A DNA stretch of 64,000 bases, taken from contig CM062818.1 in assembly GCA_031772625.1 (NCBI GenBank), forward strand, positions 1,680,136,167-1,680,200,166, given 5' to 3'. Origin of the DNA: Pinus tabuliformis. Its lineage: Eukaryota > Streptophyta > Pinopsida > Pinales > Pinaceae. Under the pieces are notes generated by a model that was given only the letters and a program-made list of their open reading frames with translations, searched no databases and was not told the origin of the DNA. Shown piece after piece: positions 33,575 through 45,605 of this stretch (position 1 is its first letter; the number at the start of each line of letters is the position of its first letter). The translations under genes and the position numbers were made by a program.

Positions 33575-35512
33575 AAAAAGGTGAATCATCCCCCATGGTT
33601 GGCATCATCATCTTGAATCCAATTGGTTCTTATAAAGTTGATTTTGGTTGTACAATTTTTTAGGCCCATTTTTTACTTTAAAATTTCTCTAATGCTCCTT
33701 CCCCTGAGTCTTTCGAACCCCATGCTACCTTGAATTTTCCTTCATCTCCAGTTACTCCCATCTTAATTACCCTTTCTTCCAACTCAGTGTCTAATCTTAA
33801 TTTTAGTTCACCTACCTCTTCATGTAATCCTCCTAAATGTTTTAAAGATAATCAAGAAGCTCCTTCCACTACTACTCTTCTTGTTTTGTCTTGGAATTTT
33901 TTTGAATTCATAGGTTTTGAGACAACCATTCCTTTTGATACTTGTCAAAATAGTTTTGATTTTGCTCATATGACTAAATTTTTGGCTATATATGATCCTT
34001 CCACATATGCTCAAGTTGAGGATAAACTTAAATGGAAAAGGGAAATTACTACAACAAAGTGTAACTCATTAATGAAGAACAAGGCTTGGACTCTTACTCT
34101 CCTTCCTCTTGGACATAATCTAATTTTGTAATAGATATATGGGGAAAGTTTACTTTAGATGGATAGATTGAAAAAAATAAAGCTTGATTAGTAGAAAAAG
34201 GTTATTCTCAACAATAAGGTGTTGGTTATAAACAAACTTTTTCTCCTATTGCTAAAATGAACACTAAGAACATTTATTTCTCTTGCTACATCTTATCAAA
34301 GGGAACAACACCAAATGGATGTCAAGAGTTTGTTTTTCGAATGGTGATCTTCATAAAAAAAGTTATATGCAACAACCAACTTGTTTTATTACTACTTAAA
34401 CTTCAAGTTTGGTATACAAATTACACAAGTATGTCTATGGTCTTAAGAAAGCAGCTAGAGGTTGGTATGAGAAATTTGATACTTATCTGTTGAAAACTGG
34501 TTCCAAATGGTGTATATCTCATTTGAATGTATATGTAGAGCACTTTGATGATGAATTCCTCATTGTTGTATTATATGTGGATCGTATCCTTATTGGAAGT
34601 GAACTTGAAATGATATAGGAATTGAAGAATAATCATAAGAATCAATTTGAAATTATGACATGTTTAGACAACTTGCACTATTTTTTGGGTTTTCTTATTT
34701 GGCATATGTTTGATGGTATGTTTCTTTCACACCCTACATATGAAAAAAAACATTACTTTCTCGATTCCATATGAGTGATTGTAAGCCTTCACTAATGCCA
34801 TTTCATCTTTGCATAAACTTAATTGTTGATTGTACTACTCCTCTTGTTGATGCCACTCTTTACCGTTATCTTGTGGGAAGCTTTATATATTTAACACATA
34901 GTAGGTTTGATATTTCTTTTCCATTAGTATGGTCTCAAGGTTTATGTGCAAGCCTTATGATAACCATTGGTAGGTAGAAAAGATAATTCTTATACATTTA
35001 CAGGGGACAATGAATCATGGTTTTTTCTATTTGAGCATGACTACATTTTCCTTTCTTGTTTATATAAATTTTAATTGGCTAGGTGACAGTTAAAATAGAT
35101 GGCCTACTGCAAGGCACATATTTTAGCTTGGTTCAAGTTTGATTCATGGTCTAGTAATAATTTGAGAATTATCTCTCTCTCTTCTTGTGAAATAGAGTAC
35201 AAAGCATCTAAGGAAGCAACCAAAGAAGTAGTTTAGTAGTTTGGACTAGTTTAGAAATTAGCTACAAAGTTAACATGTGACAATTAAAGTGTAACTCAAT
35301 GTGCATATAATTCAATAAATCACTCCAAAACCAAAAACATTTACCTTGATACTCACTACATTTGAGATCTTGTTGCAGATGGTGTTATTTCTTTGAAATA
35401 TTATCACACGGAACAAAAAGAAACATATATCTTCACCAAATCCATGATGGAGATGAATTTTGTGTGACTTTGATAGTTGTTGTGAATGGGGGAACTTATC
35501 ATCAAGGGGGGG
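33575..35512 (+). pseudogene. pol: Ty1/copia pol relic (linker, RT, RNase H), plus strand
   Basis: The linker (SFEPHATLNFPSS) is followed by RT start near 33950 (FAHMTKFLAIYDPSTYAQVE). The substrate-binding part is near 34410 (VYKLHKYVYGLKKAARGWYE), and LYVDRILIGSELE near 34571 replaces the catalytic YVDD by YVDR. RNase H words follow near 35170-35360 (EYKASKEATKEVV; NSINHSKTKNIYLDTHY). Stops and frameshifts are many. The 3' LTR follows at 35513. The upstream end is interrupted by the minus-strand copia and its flank duplication. Confidence 0.85.
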
Positions 35513-35946
35513 TGTTGATGTAAAATACATCTTCCTCCATAAATGTTCCTTCCCCTTATTCATCGTTAAGTGGGAACATTAGAATTTGTCTCTTTAGGAA
35601 TTTATAAATAATGTCTAGGTCATATCGAAAGAAATTGTAATCTATCATAAAAGAGGCATATCCCATATTCATCATAAAGTAAAACACACTCATAATCATA
35701 TATTATATAAAGAGGTAAAATTTCATTATCCAAAATTTATCGTTGGGATGTAATTCCTCCATATCTCTTGGTATATAATAAAGGTTAGGGGGACCCATGA
35801 AATACACATTGTATAATGGTAAAGTCATATCTTTTTAAATAGTGAATAATTTGTGAAGGTGTAATCTATGTAAGATAAGATATTTATGAAGATAATAAAG
35901 ACATATTTACCTTCCCATGAATGTTTTCCAAATTGGGGTTTTAACA
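35513..35946 (+). mobile_element. 3' LTR of the plus-strand copia relic
   Basis: The PPT-like run CAAGGGGGGG (35503-35512) precedes TGTTGATG. The LTR ends GGGGTTTTAACA at 35946, 434 bp. The giant gypsy LTR begins only 4 bp further on. Confidence 0.75.
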
Positions 35947-36699
35947 CGTGTGATGGCCCTAGGATAATTCCCCCTTATTGTAAATAATTCACGCACTTTG
36001 ATTATGATTACAAAGGCTTGAGAACTAGGAAACATGTTCTAGAGTTTGAGGAGGGAGGTTTCTTGGGATTTAAAAGATGCTTGAATTGTTTTATGATAGT
36101 TATTGAAGGTTGGATAGTGGTTCTTAAATGGACCAATTTTCTATATTAATTGAGTTGAAGAAGAAGGGAAAGGGACCTTGCTTGCCTAGGAAAAATATGC
36201 AAGGTAGAAAGGATGAAATTGAATGAGAAATGAGTTGTATGAGAAGTAGGGGACAAAGAATTCAACCAACAGGAAGTGGGGTGGAAAAAAGTGTTGTCAC
36301 AAAACATCCCCCACCACCACACATAGCAAAACCACTATGGATGAGAAGGAAGGCATGACAAAAATTGCATCCCAAGCAACAAAAGAGGGTTGTAACAACC
36401 AAAGGAAAAAGGACAAGCACCCACAGGGAAGAGAGAGACTAGGCATGACAAAGAGAGGTAGAGAACATATGCACAAAGAGAACTCTCACAAGTGGAAGGG
36501 AATGGAGGGATCAAATATTGTTACATAAAAGAGACATATGGAATGTAGGGAGGGCACTACTAAGCAAGAATGAGATAAGAAAAACTTTTTGATTCTATCA
36601 AAATGCATGGAAGAAGAGACACTACTCAGTTAAGCATTGGGAGGTGGAAGAATAACACACAAGTGAGGACAAGGTTCTCTATATTCCATGTAAGACTAG

Positions 36700-37295
36700 A
36701 GGGTGGAGATGGTTTTCTATGGATTCCCTTGATAGCTTGGGTGGAGCCCTAATCCTCGGATCCCTAGTAGAGAATTCATAGCTCCCCTCAATTTGTTTTC
36801 TTGGTTTTAAAGTGTGCTTTCGTTTCCATTATTGAGAAGAGGGTGGAGGCTTAAACTTTGGATTCCCTTTTACTGATTGGAGGGTGGAGGCACAACCTCT
36901 GGATTCCCTTGCTGATAAGATAGTGGAATCTCAGCCTCTAGATTCCCTTTTTTTTATTTGAGGGTGGAGGCACAACCTCTCGATTCCCTTTTACTGATTG
37001 GATGTTGGAGGCACAAACTCTAGATTCCCTTGTTGGTAAGAGGTTGGAGGCTCAATCTTTAGATTCTCTTTTTTTAATATCAGGATGGAGGCACAACTTA
37101 TGGATTCCCTTATTGATAAGAAGGTGGAGGATTAGCCCCTATATTCCCTTACCGAGAGAGGGTGGAGGCACAACCTATAGATCCCCTAGGTGAATTAAAG
37201 GGTGGAGGTGGTGAACCTCTGGATTCCCTATGAGACATTGATTGTATGAAGGAGTTGGTGGGTGGAGATCGATGATCCTCTAGAGTCCCTCTTTC
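36700..37295 (+). repeat. ~40-bp minisatellite in the 5' LTR
   Basis: The word GATTCCC recurs at 36861, 36902, 36941, 36982, 37023, 37062 and 37103, a 39-41 bp spacing, alternating with GGTGGAGGC blocks. The same array lies in the 3' LTR (53590-54190), so it predates the insertion. Confidence 0.85.
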
Positions 37296-37920
37296 AACTT
37301 GAAGATTTGGTTTGATCCCTTAAGAACTCATTCTCAAGCTCTGAAATATGGATTAGGGGAGACTAATGCAAGAAGGACTTGGTTACACTAGTATGTCTAA
37401 ATTTAGGTGGAGAGTTGCAGTCCCAACCTCAATTGCTTGGATACATTTATCAAAGATAAGTGTTTGTTGATGTCTCTTATGTCCTTAATGCTTTATGATT
37501 GTTTAATGTATTGTTTTATCATTATTCATAATGTTGAGTAATGTGATTTTCTTGCTTGAATCAACATTTTTTTTTAAAGGCATGGATATGGAATGGTTTA
37601 AGTTTCTGTGTTGGCCGAAGGCCTATACTAATATGTATTCAATGTGTTGTTCAATGTATATGTTATGAAATATGATATTTTATGCCTGCTTGAAGAAGGA
37701 TGCATCCATAGATATATTTCTTAGGTAAATGGAATGGTTTCATGTATATGCTCAAGGACTTGTTTTCTATTTATTATTGGTCGAGAGGCATGTAGCTTGG
37801 TGAGTTGTGATGATATCGAAATTTATCTAAGTGACCCATAATGAAAATGAATGGGTAAACCTTGGTGTATGTGTTATAAACTTGAAGAAATGGTTATTTA
37901 AGGCTTGCTTATATATATAT

Positions 37921-38981
37921 GAGTTGTGTGTCAAAGACCTGGGCAAGGGTTCCTCTTAAGTGCATTATCAATTACCAAGTTCTTAGGGAGAATTCCTTGA
38001 AAAGCCATCGAGTCCAAGCTTTAATCTTATTTGTACACATATGGAAAGAGTGGGGGTTGATTAGTAGGGCCTGACCTTCATGAGCTCATGTGATGGGATG
38101 CCAAGATGAAACACCAAGGGTGAAAAGCCCATACCATATATGCTTATGTCACAGGGGCTAGAAGGTAGGGCCTATAGAAGTGTGGAGACACACCCATTGT
38201 AAGTGCCATATGGTAAAGCCCCATGTCCATGTGCAAAGATGATAGATTTGAGCCATTTATGGGTAATTGTTACAGCCGTTGGAAGACCCTAGAGGTTCCT
38301 CCACGGAGTTTTCAAGTGGAGCATGGTAGAAATTTACCAAGATCAAATTCCCAAGGTGGCTTGGCACAGTGGGGTCAATAATAAGTGTTAGTGCATCATC
38401 ATAGTGGAAAACACAAAAAATATTATAACATGGAGATGTGATTTATATCATGCCTCAGAGGACTAGGTGGGGTCTTGGGGCAGTGCATGTCACTAGACAT
38501 TATTTCCCCGATGGTATCTCATGGAGCAAGGTACCAAAGTCCCGTGATTGTATCATCATACGAACATGGCACGGTGGTCCTACATGTATGCCTTGACATA
38601 GTTGGGGGAATGTGTCGTGTCGTATATCCACACAGCCCCATAATTTGAATGCTAGTCAGGTCATCCTGACAACATCAAATGCATCGAAGAGGGTTTGACC
38701 AGGGTGAGGTGGATTTGAGTACTCCGCTCTGACATAGGTATTGGGCCACTTTAGTGGTGGGGTTTGTGGGATTCCACACAATCCTGGAGGTTTGTACCCT
38801 AAAATAATTTCCAAGAGGTTTCCTAAGTAATTTATGGGATTTAAATCTCTGGGATGAGGTGCTAGGGAGAAGGGCCCACACTGTGTACTATGCCCATAAT
38901 ACATGTGTATTATGTAATGGGATTTGCTAAGAAGTTTAATGAGTATTAGTGGACTGGTAGTTATGATAATACATACATACA

Positions 38982-39025
<44 letters not shown>

Positions 39026-39047
39026 GATATATATATAGATATATACA

Positions 39048-39120
<73 letters not shown>

Positions 39121-39132
39121 GTATATATATAT

Positions 39133-39185
<53 letters not shown>

Positions 39186-39190
39186 TATAG

Positions 39191-39280
<90 letters not shown>

Positions 39281-40352
39281 GAGTTGTGTGTTGAAGACCT
39301 GGGAAATGGTTCCTCTTAAGTGCATCATCATTTACTAGGTGCTAAGGGAGAAGCCCTTGAAAAACCATCAAGTCCAATATTTAAGCTTATCTATACACAT
39401 ATGGAAAGAGTGAGGGTTGAGCCATATGGCCTAGCCTTGATGTTGAATAAGCCCATGTGATGGGGTTCCAAGACCAAACGCCAAGGACGAAAATACCATA
39501 CCATAGAAGCTTATGTTGCAAGGGTTGGAAGTTAGGGCCTGGATGAGTGCATAGACACACCCATCATAAGTGTCATATGGCCAAGCCACATGTCCATGCG
39601 TGAAGGTAGAGAGATCCAAGTCATTAAAGGGGAGGCATTAAGGTTGTTGAAGGACCCTAGAGGATCTTTCTCAGAGGTTCATCCCCAGGGTTTTCGAGTG
39701 GAGGATGGTATAATTTTTTCAGGATTAAAGTCGCAAGGTGACTTGGCATAGTGGGTCCAATAATAAGTATCAGTGCATTATTGCAACGAAAAACCCAAAA
39801 CTATTATAATGTGGAGATGCAATTTATATTGTGCCTTGGAGGACCAGTGGGAACCTGGGGCAGTACATGTCACACCGACATTATTTCCTCAGTGGTATCC
39901 CATGAGTAGGGTACCAAAGTCCGATGATTTTATCTCTGGGAAGATGGTACAGTGGACTAGCACTTATGCCATGATAAAGTAGGGGGGAGGTGTCATGTCA
40001 AATGTACATGGTACCCTGGAAGTTGAATGGAGGCCATGTCATACCGACATAATTACATGCGTTGAAGAGATTTTGACCGGGGTGAGGTGGAGTTAAGCAC
40101 TCTGTTAAGACATAGGTATTGGATCATGTTAATGGTGGGATAAATGGGATTCCACACAATCCCAGAATTCTATTCCCTGGAAGAATTTCCAAGAGGCTTC
40201 CCAAGTAATATTTGGGATTTAAATCTTTCGGATGAGGTGGAAGGGAGAGGGTCCTTCACCGCATACTACACCCATAATACATGTGTATTATGTAATGGGA
40301 TTTACTAAGAGGTTTAATGAGTATGAATTGATTGGCATCTATGGTAATACTT
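37921..40352 (+). repeat. 1.36-kb tandem duplication in the 5' LTR
   Basis: GAGTTGTGTG starts copy 1 at 37921 and copy 2 at 39281, an offset of 1360. Both copies run to the TAATAC block (38972 and about 40352) and are about 85 percent alike by eye. The 3' LTR has a single copy (about 54830-55885), so the duplication happened after insertion. Confidence 0.85.
38981..39280. repeat. Compound microsatellite at the duplication junction
   Basis: A CT run (about 38981-39002), TA runs broken by GATA and GTATA, a CATA run (about 39046-39076), then more TA to 39280. Several open frames of alternating Ile and Tyr on both strands come from it and are not genes. It ends exactly where duplication copy 2 begins. 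Confidence 0.95.
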
Positions 40353-40609
40353 CCCATTGGCAAAGATAGGTTGGTTGGGATTGCCACGTGGGGACCATGC
40401 GAGTTCCACGTGGTAGGTTGGTGAGGTGGCACTATTAATTGGCGAGTCTTTGGATGGCCAAATATTTGTATCTGGGAGTCAAATCATAGCAGCTTTTTTA
40501 TTATCGGAATCATCTCAATGAGAAAAAAATTGAGATGAACACAATGGTATCATCCATTTCTAGTTTCACAAGGGTAAAATAAAGAAAAAAAATGATGCCC
40601 CATTTCCAT

Positions 40610-40614
40610 AACTT
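40610..40614 (+). other. Empty target site matching the nested copia in the sister LTR
   Basis: CATAACTTGACCTTAGAG here corresponds to CTAACTT/copia/AAATTGACCTTAGAG in the 3' LTR. It shows that AACTT was duplicated on insertion. Confidence 0.85.
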
Positions 40615-40697
40615 GACCTTAGAGATTTGGTCAACATAGTAACCACCTCCTTCTAACCTTAGCTAGGATTGGGGATAGTAGCATGTATGTTACAAAG

Positions 40698-40709
40698 TGG
40701 TATAAGAGC
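40698..40709 (+). other. Primer binding site, tRNA-iMet type
   Basis: TGGTATAAGAGC, one base off the usual plant PBS, lies 3 bp after the LTR end TTACA. It sets plus-strand orientation for the giant gypsy. Confidence 0.85.
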
Positions 40710-40815
40710 TTCCAATTTCAACACTTAGACTGGATGTGCTCTATCGTGGATAAAATTAAGACAAGGCTCAATATTGGACCTTACAGAGACAAAAAGTGGT
40801 AGTACATGTGATATG

Positions 40816-41185
40816 TGTCAACCTGTAGTGTAACTGCAAATATATTAAAATCTCAACCAAAATCATTCCAAGAGCACTACATAATGAAATATAAAAGCTC
40901 CACTATTTATTAATAAAACCATTGAGGTAAAGTAACACCATACATCTACTCCTTAAGGAAGGAGAATACTCCACAATCCATATTCTTGTTAATACAAAAA
41001 TTACTTGACATATATCAATGGAGAGTATCTAGCCTCCATATAGGATTCATACATATAATACCATTGGTAATACCATGAACCCTCAATACCACATCCAATA
41101 CAATGGGATTATTTCATTTACATCATATTATGCACTTGGGTACCCAGCTATATATCCCATATTATCATTCCCTAGGTATACTACA
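40816..41185 (-). mobile_element. 3' LTR of the second gypsy
   Basis: 370 bp. It matches 46755-47319 except for a ~213-bp block present only in the latter. Confidence 0.75.
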
Positions 41186-41251
41186 ATCCATGCCTATTAA
41201 ATAATGTTTCATCCCTAAAACATGAGAATAACACAAATAATAATATATACT
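41186..41251. other. Remnant beside the second gypsy 3' LTR
   Basis: A short AT-rich stretch with no strong polypurine tract, ending in the target site of the solo LTR. Confidence 0.3.
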
Positions 41252-41880
41252 TGTTGGGTGTGGAGCATGATTATTTAGAGGTCTTTGTTTCAGTTGGATG
41301 TATACCCTAGGAAGTTTATACACCCCTCCACGCAGGGGGTGCAGGGGGACTTGTCACCCCTATGGGGGTTCGAGGGGGGCGATCCCCCTCGACTGGGGGG
41401 TCCAGGGGCCAGCAGTCCCCCGGCAAGGGTTTCGGGGGCAGTGCCCCCGAAGCTAAAAACAGATGTAAAATTGCCTTGTAAAAGTATATTAATTTCTAGT
41501 CAATCTGGGTCGTTCATTAGGTGGATGATCTGATGGTAGAACTTATGTTTGGTTTAGGGTTTTTTGCCCTAGAAGGCAACCCCTCTCTTTGTATGAGGAC
41601 ATTATATTGAGGTTGTATAATAGATGTGTATTCTCCGAGCGAGAAATGGAGAGGTGAGACTGTGAGAGAAAACAGAGGATATTACAGCGGATCTGTTGTA
41701 TGTTCGTGTCTCTTCATTTTGTTGGATAATAGAAGAAAGGACTGGCTATTCGGGGTGGACGTAGCCCAAACTGGGTGAACCACATATATCTATGTCTCTC
41801 TAGTTTTATGCATTTTCTGTGTTTATATTTATGCAATATTCTATGTGTTCCATTGCTCTGTAATATATAATTTTCTAACA
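41252..41880 (+). mobile_element. Solo LTR (copia-like)
   Basis: Starts TGTTGGGTGTGG and ends TTTTCTAACA, 629 bp, flanked by ATACT (41247-41251) and CTACT (41881-41885), a 4-of-5 target duplication. A GC-rich block at about 41330-41450 with GGGGGC/GCCCCC inverted words is typical of some plant copia LTRs. No internal sequence adjoins it, so it arose by LTR-LTR recombination. Confidence 0.75.
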
Positions 41881-42414
41881 CTACTTAAAAGAGTAGTCCA
41901 TTAATAACATGCACATGCATATATCCATCCAAGATAAAGGTGAACACTCAGTCTAGTAGTTGCCTCGCTCGCTTGAGATGGACATTGGTTCTTGTGGTTA
42001 CCATTTGTTGATTTGTTGTGGCATTCCTCTCTGTGTGTCCTTTTCCCTTGTTGTTAATCGAATACCATATTGTTGGTAGTTGTCTTGCTCGTTGGAGTCT
42101 TGTTGGGTGATGTGGGTCATCATATGTAGAAGCCTTAAATTAATGTGTTTCCTTCTTTGATTCCCCAACTAATGGTTCTTGAACGATGTTTGCTTCCTTT
42201 TATGGTGGTTACTTTGGTTTATATGCTAACATGTCTTCTATTATTGCTTCCTCCAAGGAATCATCATCTGACATGTTAGTTTTTGTGGTGATTTCTTCTT
42301 GTGCCTCCTTGATCTTTACCTATTTACAAGTGGTAATATTGTGAAAGGTAATTTTTTTCTTTTTGTACCAAAGCTTTATAAATTTCCTTTGTACATTCAC
42401 ATTTATTGTACCAA
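41881..42414 (-). pseudogene. Short coding-like relic of uncertain element
   Basis: Near 42310-42237 the minus strand reads an open acidic stretch, EEITTKTNMSDDDSLEEAI, flanked by stops. It looks like a retroelement linker but has no domain. It is probably part of the second gypsy's internal region. Confidence 0.25.
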
Positions 42415-43469
42415 TGATCCAGATCTATTTAACCAATATATTTTACTTATGTGATATTAGCAGAATTTCATATTAAATAGTATGAAAAGCCACATGTGCA
42501 TATTGTAAAGAAGAGGAAACATAATAACGACCATCAAATCAAAGGATAAACACACATTGATAATGAAGTTCACCCAGTGTGGGTTATGTCTATAGGCTCG
42601 GTGTCAAGAGTGGGGAGGCCAATTAATTAAATGTTACAATATGATGATGAGTACATAGTACATTCTTTGTCATTACAATGATAAATTCCCTCAACGGGAG
42701 TGGCATGTCTCTCCATGAGAAGTTCTCCTAAAGGAACTCTCACTCAAATGGGCCCTCCTTCAGCATGACAAGATAATAAATTCTCACGTGATGTGGCTTA
42801 CAACTATCCTTCAACATAATGGTAACAATGATCTCAACCATAAAAACATCATCTCAACAAATAAGAAGAAAGGCATGGCAACACTGCATCATTTACCTCC
42901 ACTTTCAAGTATGGTCAGAAAATTTGAAGCTTCGCTGATGAAATAGACTGCATCGTTGAATTCGTGGCACGAAATCATGTCAAACGACTATAAACTTGGC
43001 CCCTTTCTCACACCGTCCAATTCTAGACCCTTGGGAATCTTGAAGATTCACTCAAAGATTCCTTTCTAGAGATGGCCAAAAAATTCATTGCTCGGATGAA
43101 AATTTTGAGAACACCATTGCGCTCCCTGTAAAATTTTGTGAAAAATGAATTATAAAGTCAACATCATTCCACCTCTGTCAAAAATCAACCTCCAAGGTAA
43201 TCTTTTAGATTCTGCAAAGATTCCTTGTTATTGGTTACCTGAATTTTTGTTTCTTAGATGGGTGAACAGACCACACCATCATGTTCCCTACGAAATTCTG
43301 GTACTTTTGAGTCTAAAGTTGACATATTTTTGTCACTGTGAAAAATTTCCCTCAAGTGAATCTTTTAGATTCCTCACTGCATCATAGAATATTCCAGCAA
43401 AGATTATGTCTCGAAAAATGTGCCAGGCATGGTTCTGCCTCGACATCCATGGAAATGTTCCACTTTGTC

Positions 43470-43590
43470 TCCTCAATCCTCATGATCGACCTCTACTCCT
43501 ATACTGGCAAACCACAATCCTCGTGATCGACCTCTGCTCCTTCCACTTTGCCTCTTCAATCCTCGTGATCGACCTCCTGTTCCCCTCTTA
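43470..43590. repeat. ~42-bp tandem repeat at the LTR edge and internal region
   Basis: AATCCTCRTGATCGACCTC occurs three times between 43470 and 43590, spaced about 40 bp. The first unit lies in the LTR, so the repeat spans the LTR boundary. Confidence 0.65.
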
Positions 43591-43737
43591 CCATCTTATC
43601 CTCATAATCTACACACATTATGTCCACCATGTGTGCCATCTTGAGGAGGTCCTCGTAGATATCTTCATTGTTCTCCATTTCCCTTCTTGTTGCATGTTTA
43701 ATCATTCACACTCGCAATTCACATCAACGAGAAGACC

Positions 43738-43749
43738 ACTCTGATACCA
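43738..43749 (-). other. Primer binding site, tRNA-iMet type, of the non-autonomous LTR element
   Basis: TGGTATCAGAGT on the minus strand matches the plant consensus except for the last base. Confidence 0.8.
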
Positions 43750-44904
43750 AACTTGATCTAGATCTCTTCAGCTACCAGAATTAACCAAGATCTTTTACTT
43801 TTGTGATGTTAGCATAATTGCATATGAAAGAGTATGAAAAGCCACATGTGCATACTGTAAAGAATAGGAAACATAATAACAACCATCAAATAAAAGGATA
43901 CACACACATTGATAATGAAGTTCACCCAGTGTGGGTTACGTCTCCAGGCCCGATTTCAAGAGTGGGGAGGTTGCTTCATTAAATGCTACAAGATGAAAAT
44001 GAGTACATAGTACATTCTTTGTCAGTACAAGGATAAGTTCCCTCAACTAGAGTGGCATGTCTCTCCATGAGAAGTTCTCCTAAAGGAACTCTCATTCAAA
44101 TGGGCCCTCCTTCAGGATGACAAGCTAATAAATTCTCACATGAAATGGCATACACGTATCCTTCAACATAATGGTAACAAGTATATCAACAACAAAAAAT
44201 CATCTCAGCAGATCAAAAGAAAGACATGGCAACACTACATCATTTACCTCCACTTTCGAGGATGGTCAGAAAATGCAAAGCTTTGCTGACGAAATGGACA
44301 GCACTGATGAATTCATGGCATGAACCGTGTAAAACAACTATAAACTTAGCCCCTTTCTGACGTCAACAAATTCTAGACCCTCGGAAATCTTGAAGATTCT
44401 TTCTTGGAGATGGCCGAAAAATTTGTTGCTTGGATGAAAATTTTGAGCACACCACTGCGCTCCCTATGAAATTATGTGAAAAGTGACTTATAAAGTCGGC
44501 ATCATTCTAACTATGTAAAAATTAGCCTCCGAGGGAATCTTTTAGATTCCATAAAATTCTGCAAAGATTCCTTGTTTTTGGATGCCTAAATTTATGTTGA
44601 TCAGATGGGGAAATGGACCACACCATCACGTTCACTGCGAAATTCTGTTTCTTTTGAGTATAAAGTTGACATGTTTCTGACATTGTGAAAAATTTCCCTC
44701 CAAGGAATCTTTTAGATTCCTCACTGCATCAGAGGATATTCTTACAAAGATTTTATCATGAAAAATGTGTCAGGCATGGTTATGCCTCAACATCCATGGC
44801 AAGGTCCCGCTCTTACTCCTTTGTCTTCGTGCTCGACCTTCGCTCCTCCTCTACCGGCGAATGAATGAACTCAATTTTTATATATGTTTGAGGGCGGAGT
44901 TATT

Positions 44905-45240
44905 AAAGGTGAGGTCGTTGGCCTGTTGGTGAAACTTGGAAATTTGTTGCCAGGGGGTCGGGGGATCAAATCCCCACTCGAACCAACATGGAACATTGTT
45001 AAATTTTTTGCAGGCGTGACCATTTTGTCTAACTAGTGATGGGTTGTATTACGGTTGGAGCCGTTTGAATTGGGTGACATATTATTTATTAACCATTGGT
45101 GTTTAAGTTCAAGTGGGGCAATTACATTTTGGCGTATTGAGATGGAAATTTATTGCACGATGGATATATGTCATAGCCATTGGGGGGTTGGCAAGGTTGG
45201 CGGCCCACCACCCCACAATTTTATTTTATTTTCTATTTTT
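44905..45240 (+). mobile_element. SINE-like unit with tRNA-type promoter
   Basis: A box TGGCCTGTTGG (44919-44929) and B box GATCAAATCC (44964-44973), 34 bp apart, next to a CGGGGGATC/AAATCCCC stem as in a tRNA T arm. The body is not a tRNA. The 3' end is undefined, perhaps at the T-rich run near 45225-45240. Confidence 0.45.
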
Positions 45241-45605
45241 AACATATATAGGTTCAAATTTTTCTCCAGATTTTTAAGGGTCATTGGGTAAATTGAAGAG
45301 GCTACAAATTATCCCATTCCGATGAATGGATTTTGCACACTGTAAATTTCCAAATTGTTGCCTTGTTAGTGACTGCCACTTGGCCTAGTTTGACTCAAAC
45401 TTTGACCACAAATATCTTGAGCATACGAACTCTGATTTGAGTGTCGTTCACGCCGTTGGAATCAGGACAACAAGCACTACGATCTTGTCCTATTTTGGGT
45501 GAAATTAGAGAACTTTGATTTTTGAGCTATTTCTGGATTCTGAGCATTCCTGGAGCCACCTAGATCAACCAATTGATTACATCCAAGGATATACCAAAAT
45601 AACAT
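45241..45605. other. Unassigned
   Basis: No domain, LTR edge or repeat is recognised. It lies between the SINE-like unit and the gypsy protease relic. Confidence 0.3.

Larger units (their letters stand above)
35951..40694 (+). mobile_element. 5' LTR of the giant gypsy, with internal tandem duplication
   Basis: Runs from TGATGGCCC to ATGTTACA, just before the PBS. It aligns along its length with 52861-56148 plus 62591-62669 (for example AATTCCCCCTTATTGTAAATAATTC at both starts). It contains a 40-bp minisatellite, a 1.36-kb tandem duplication and a TA-rich microsatellite. It also contains the uninterrupted version of the copia target (AACTT at 40610-40614). Confidence 0.88.
42415..44859 (-). 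mobile_element. Non-autonomous LTR element with ~0.24-kb internal region
   Basis: Two long direct repeats, 42415-43509 and 43754-44859, start TGATC(C/T)AGATCT, and the left one ends CTGGCA. They differ by about 12 percent by eye. At 43738-43749 lies a minus-strand PBS (TGGTATCAGAGT) 4 bp from the right LTR. The internal region reads a short frame starting MENNEDIYEDLLKMAHMV and then a short tandem repeat. It is either a TRIM/LARD-like element or an internally deleted copia or gypsy. Confidence 0.8.

Noticed and set aside
36861-37150. Regularly spaced repeats suggesting a CRISPR-like array
   Set aside because: The repeats are adjacent diverged minisatellite units without unique spacers, in a eukaryotic LTR.
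38924-39331. Four overlapping open frames on both strands made of alternating Ile and Tyr
   Set aside because: They translate the TA/CATA microsatellite and have no coding basis.
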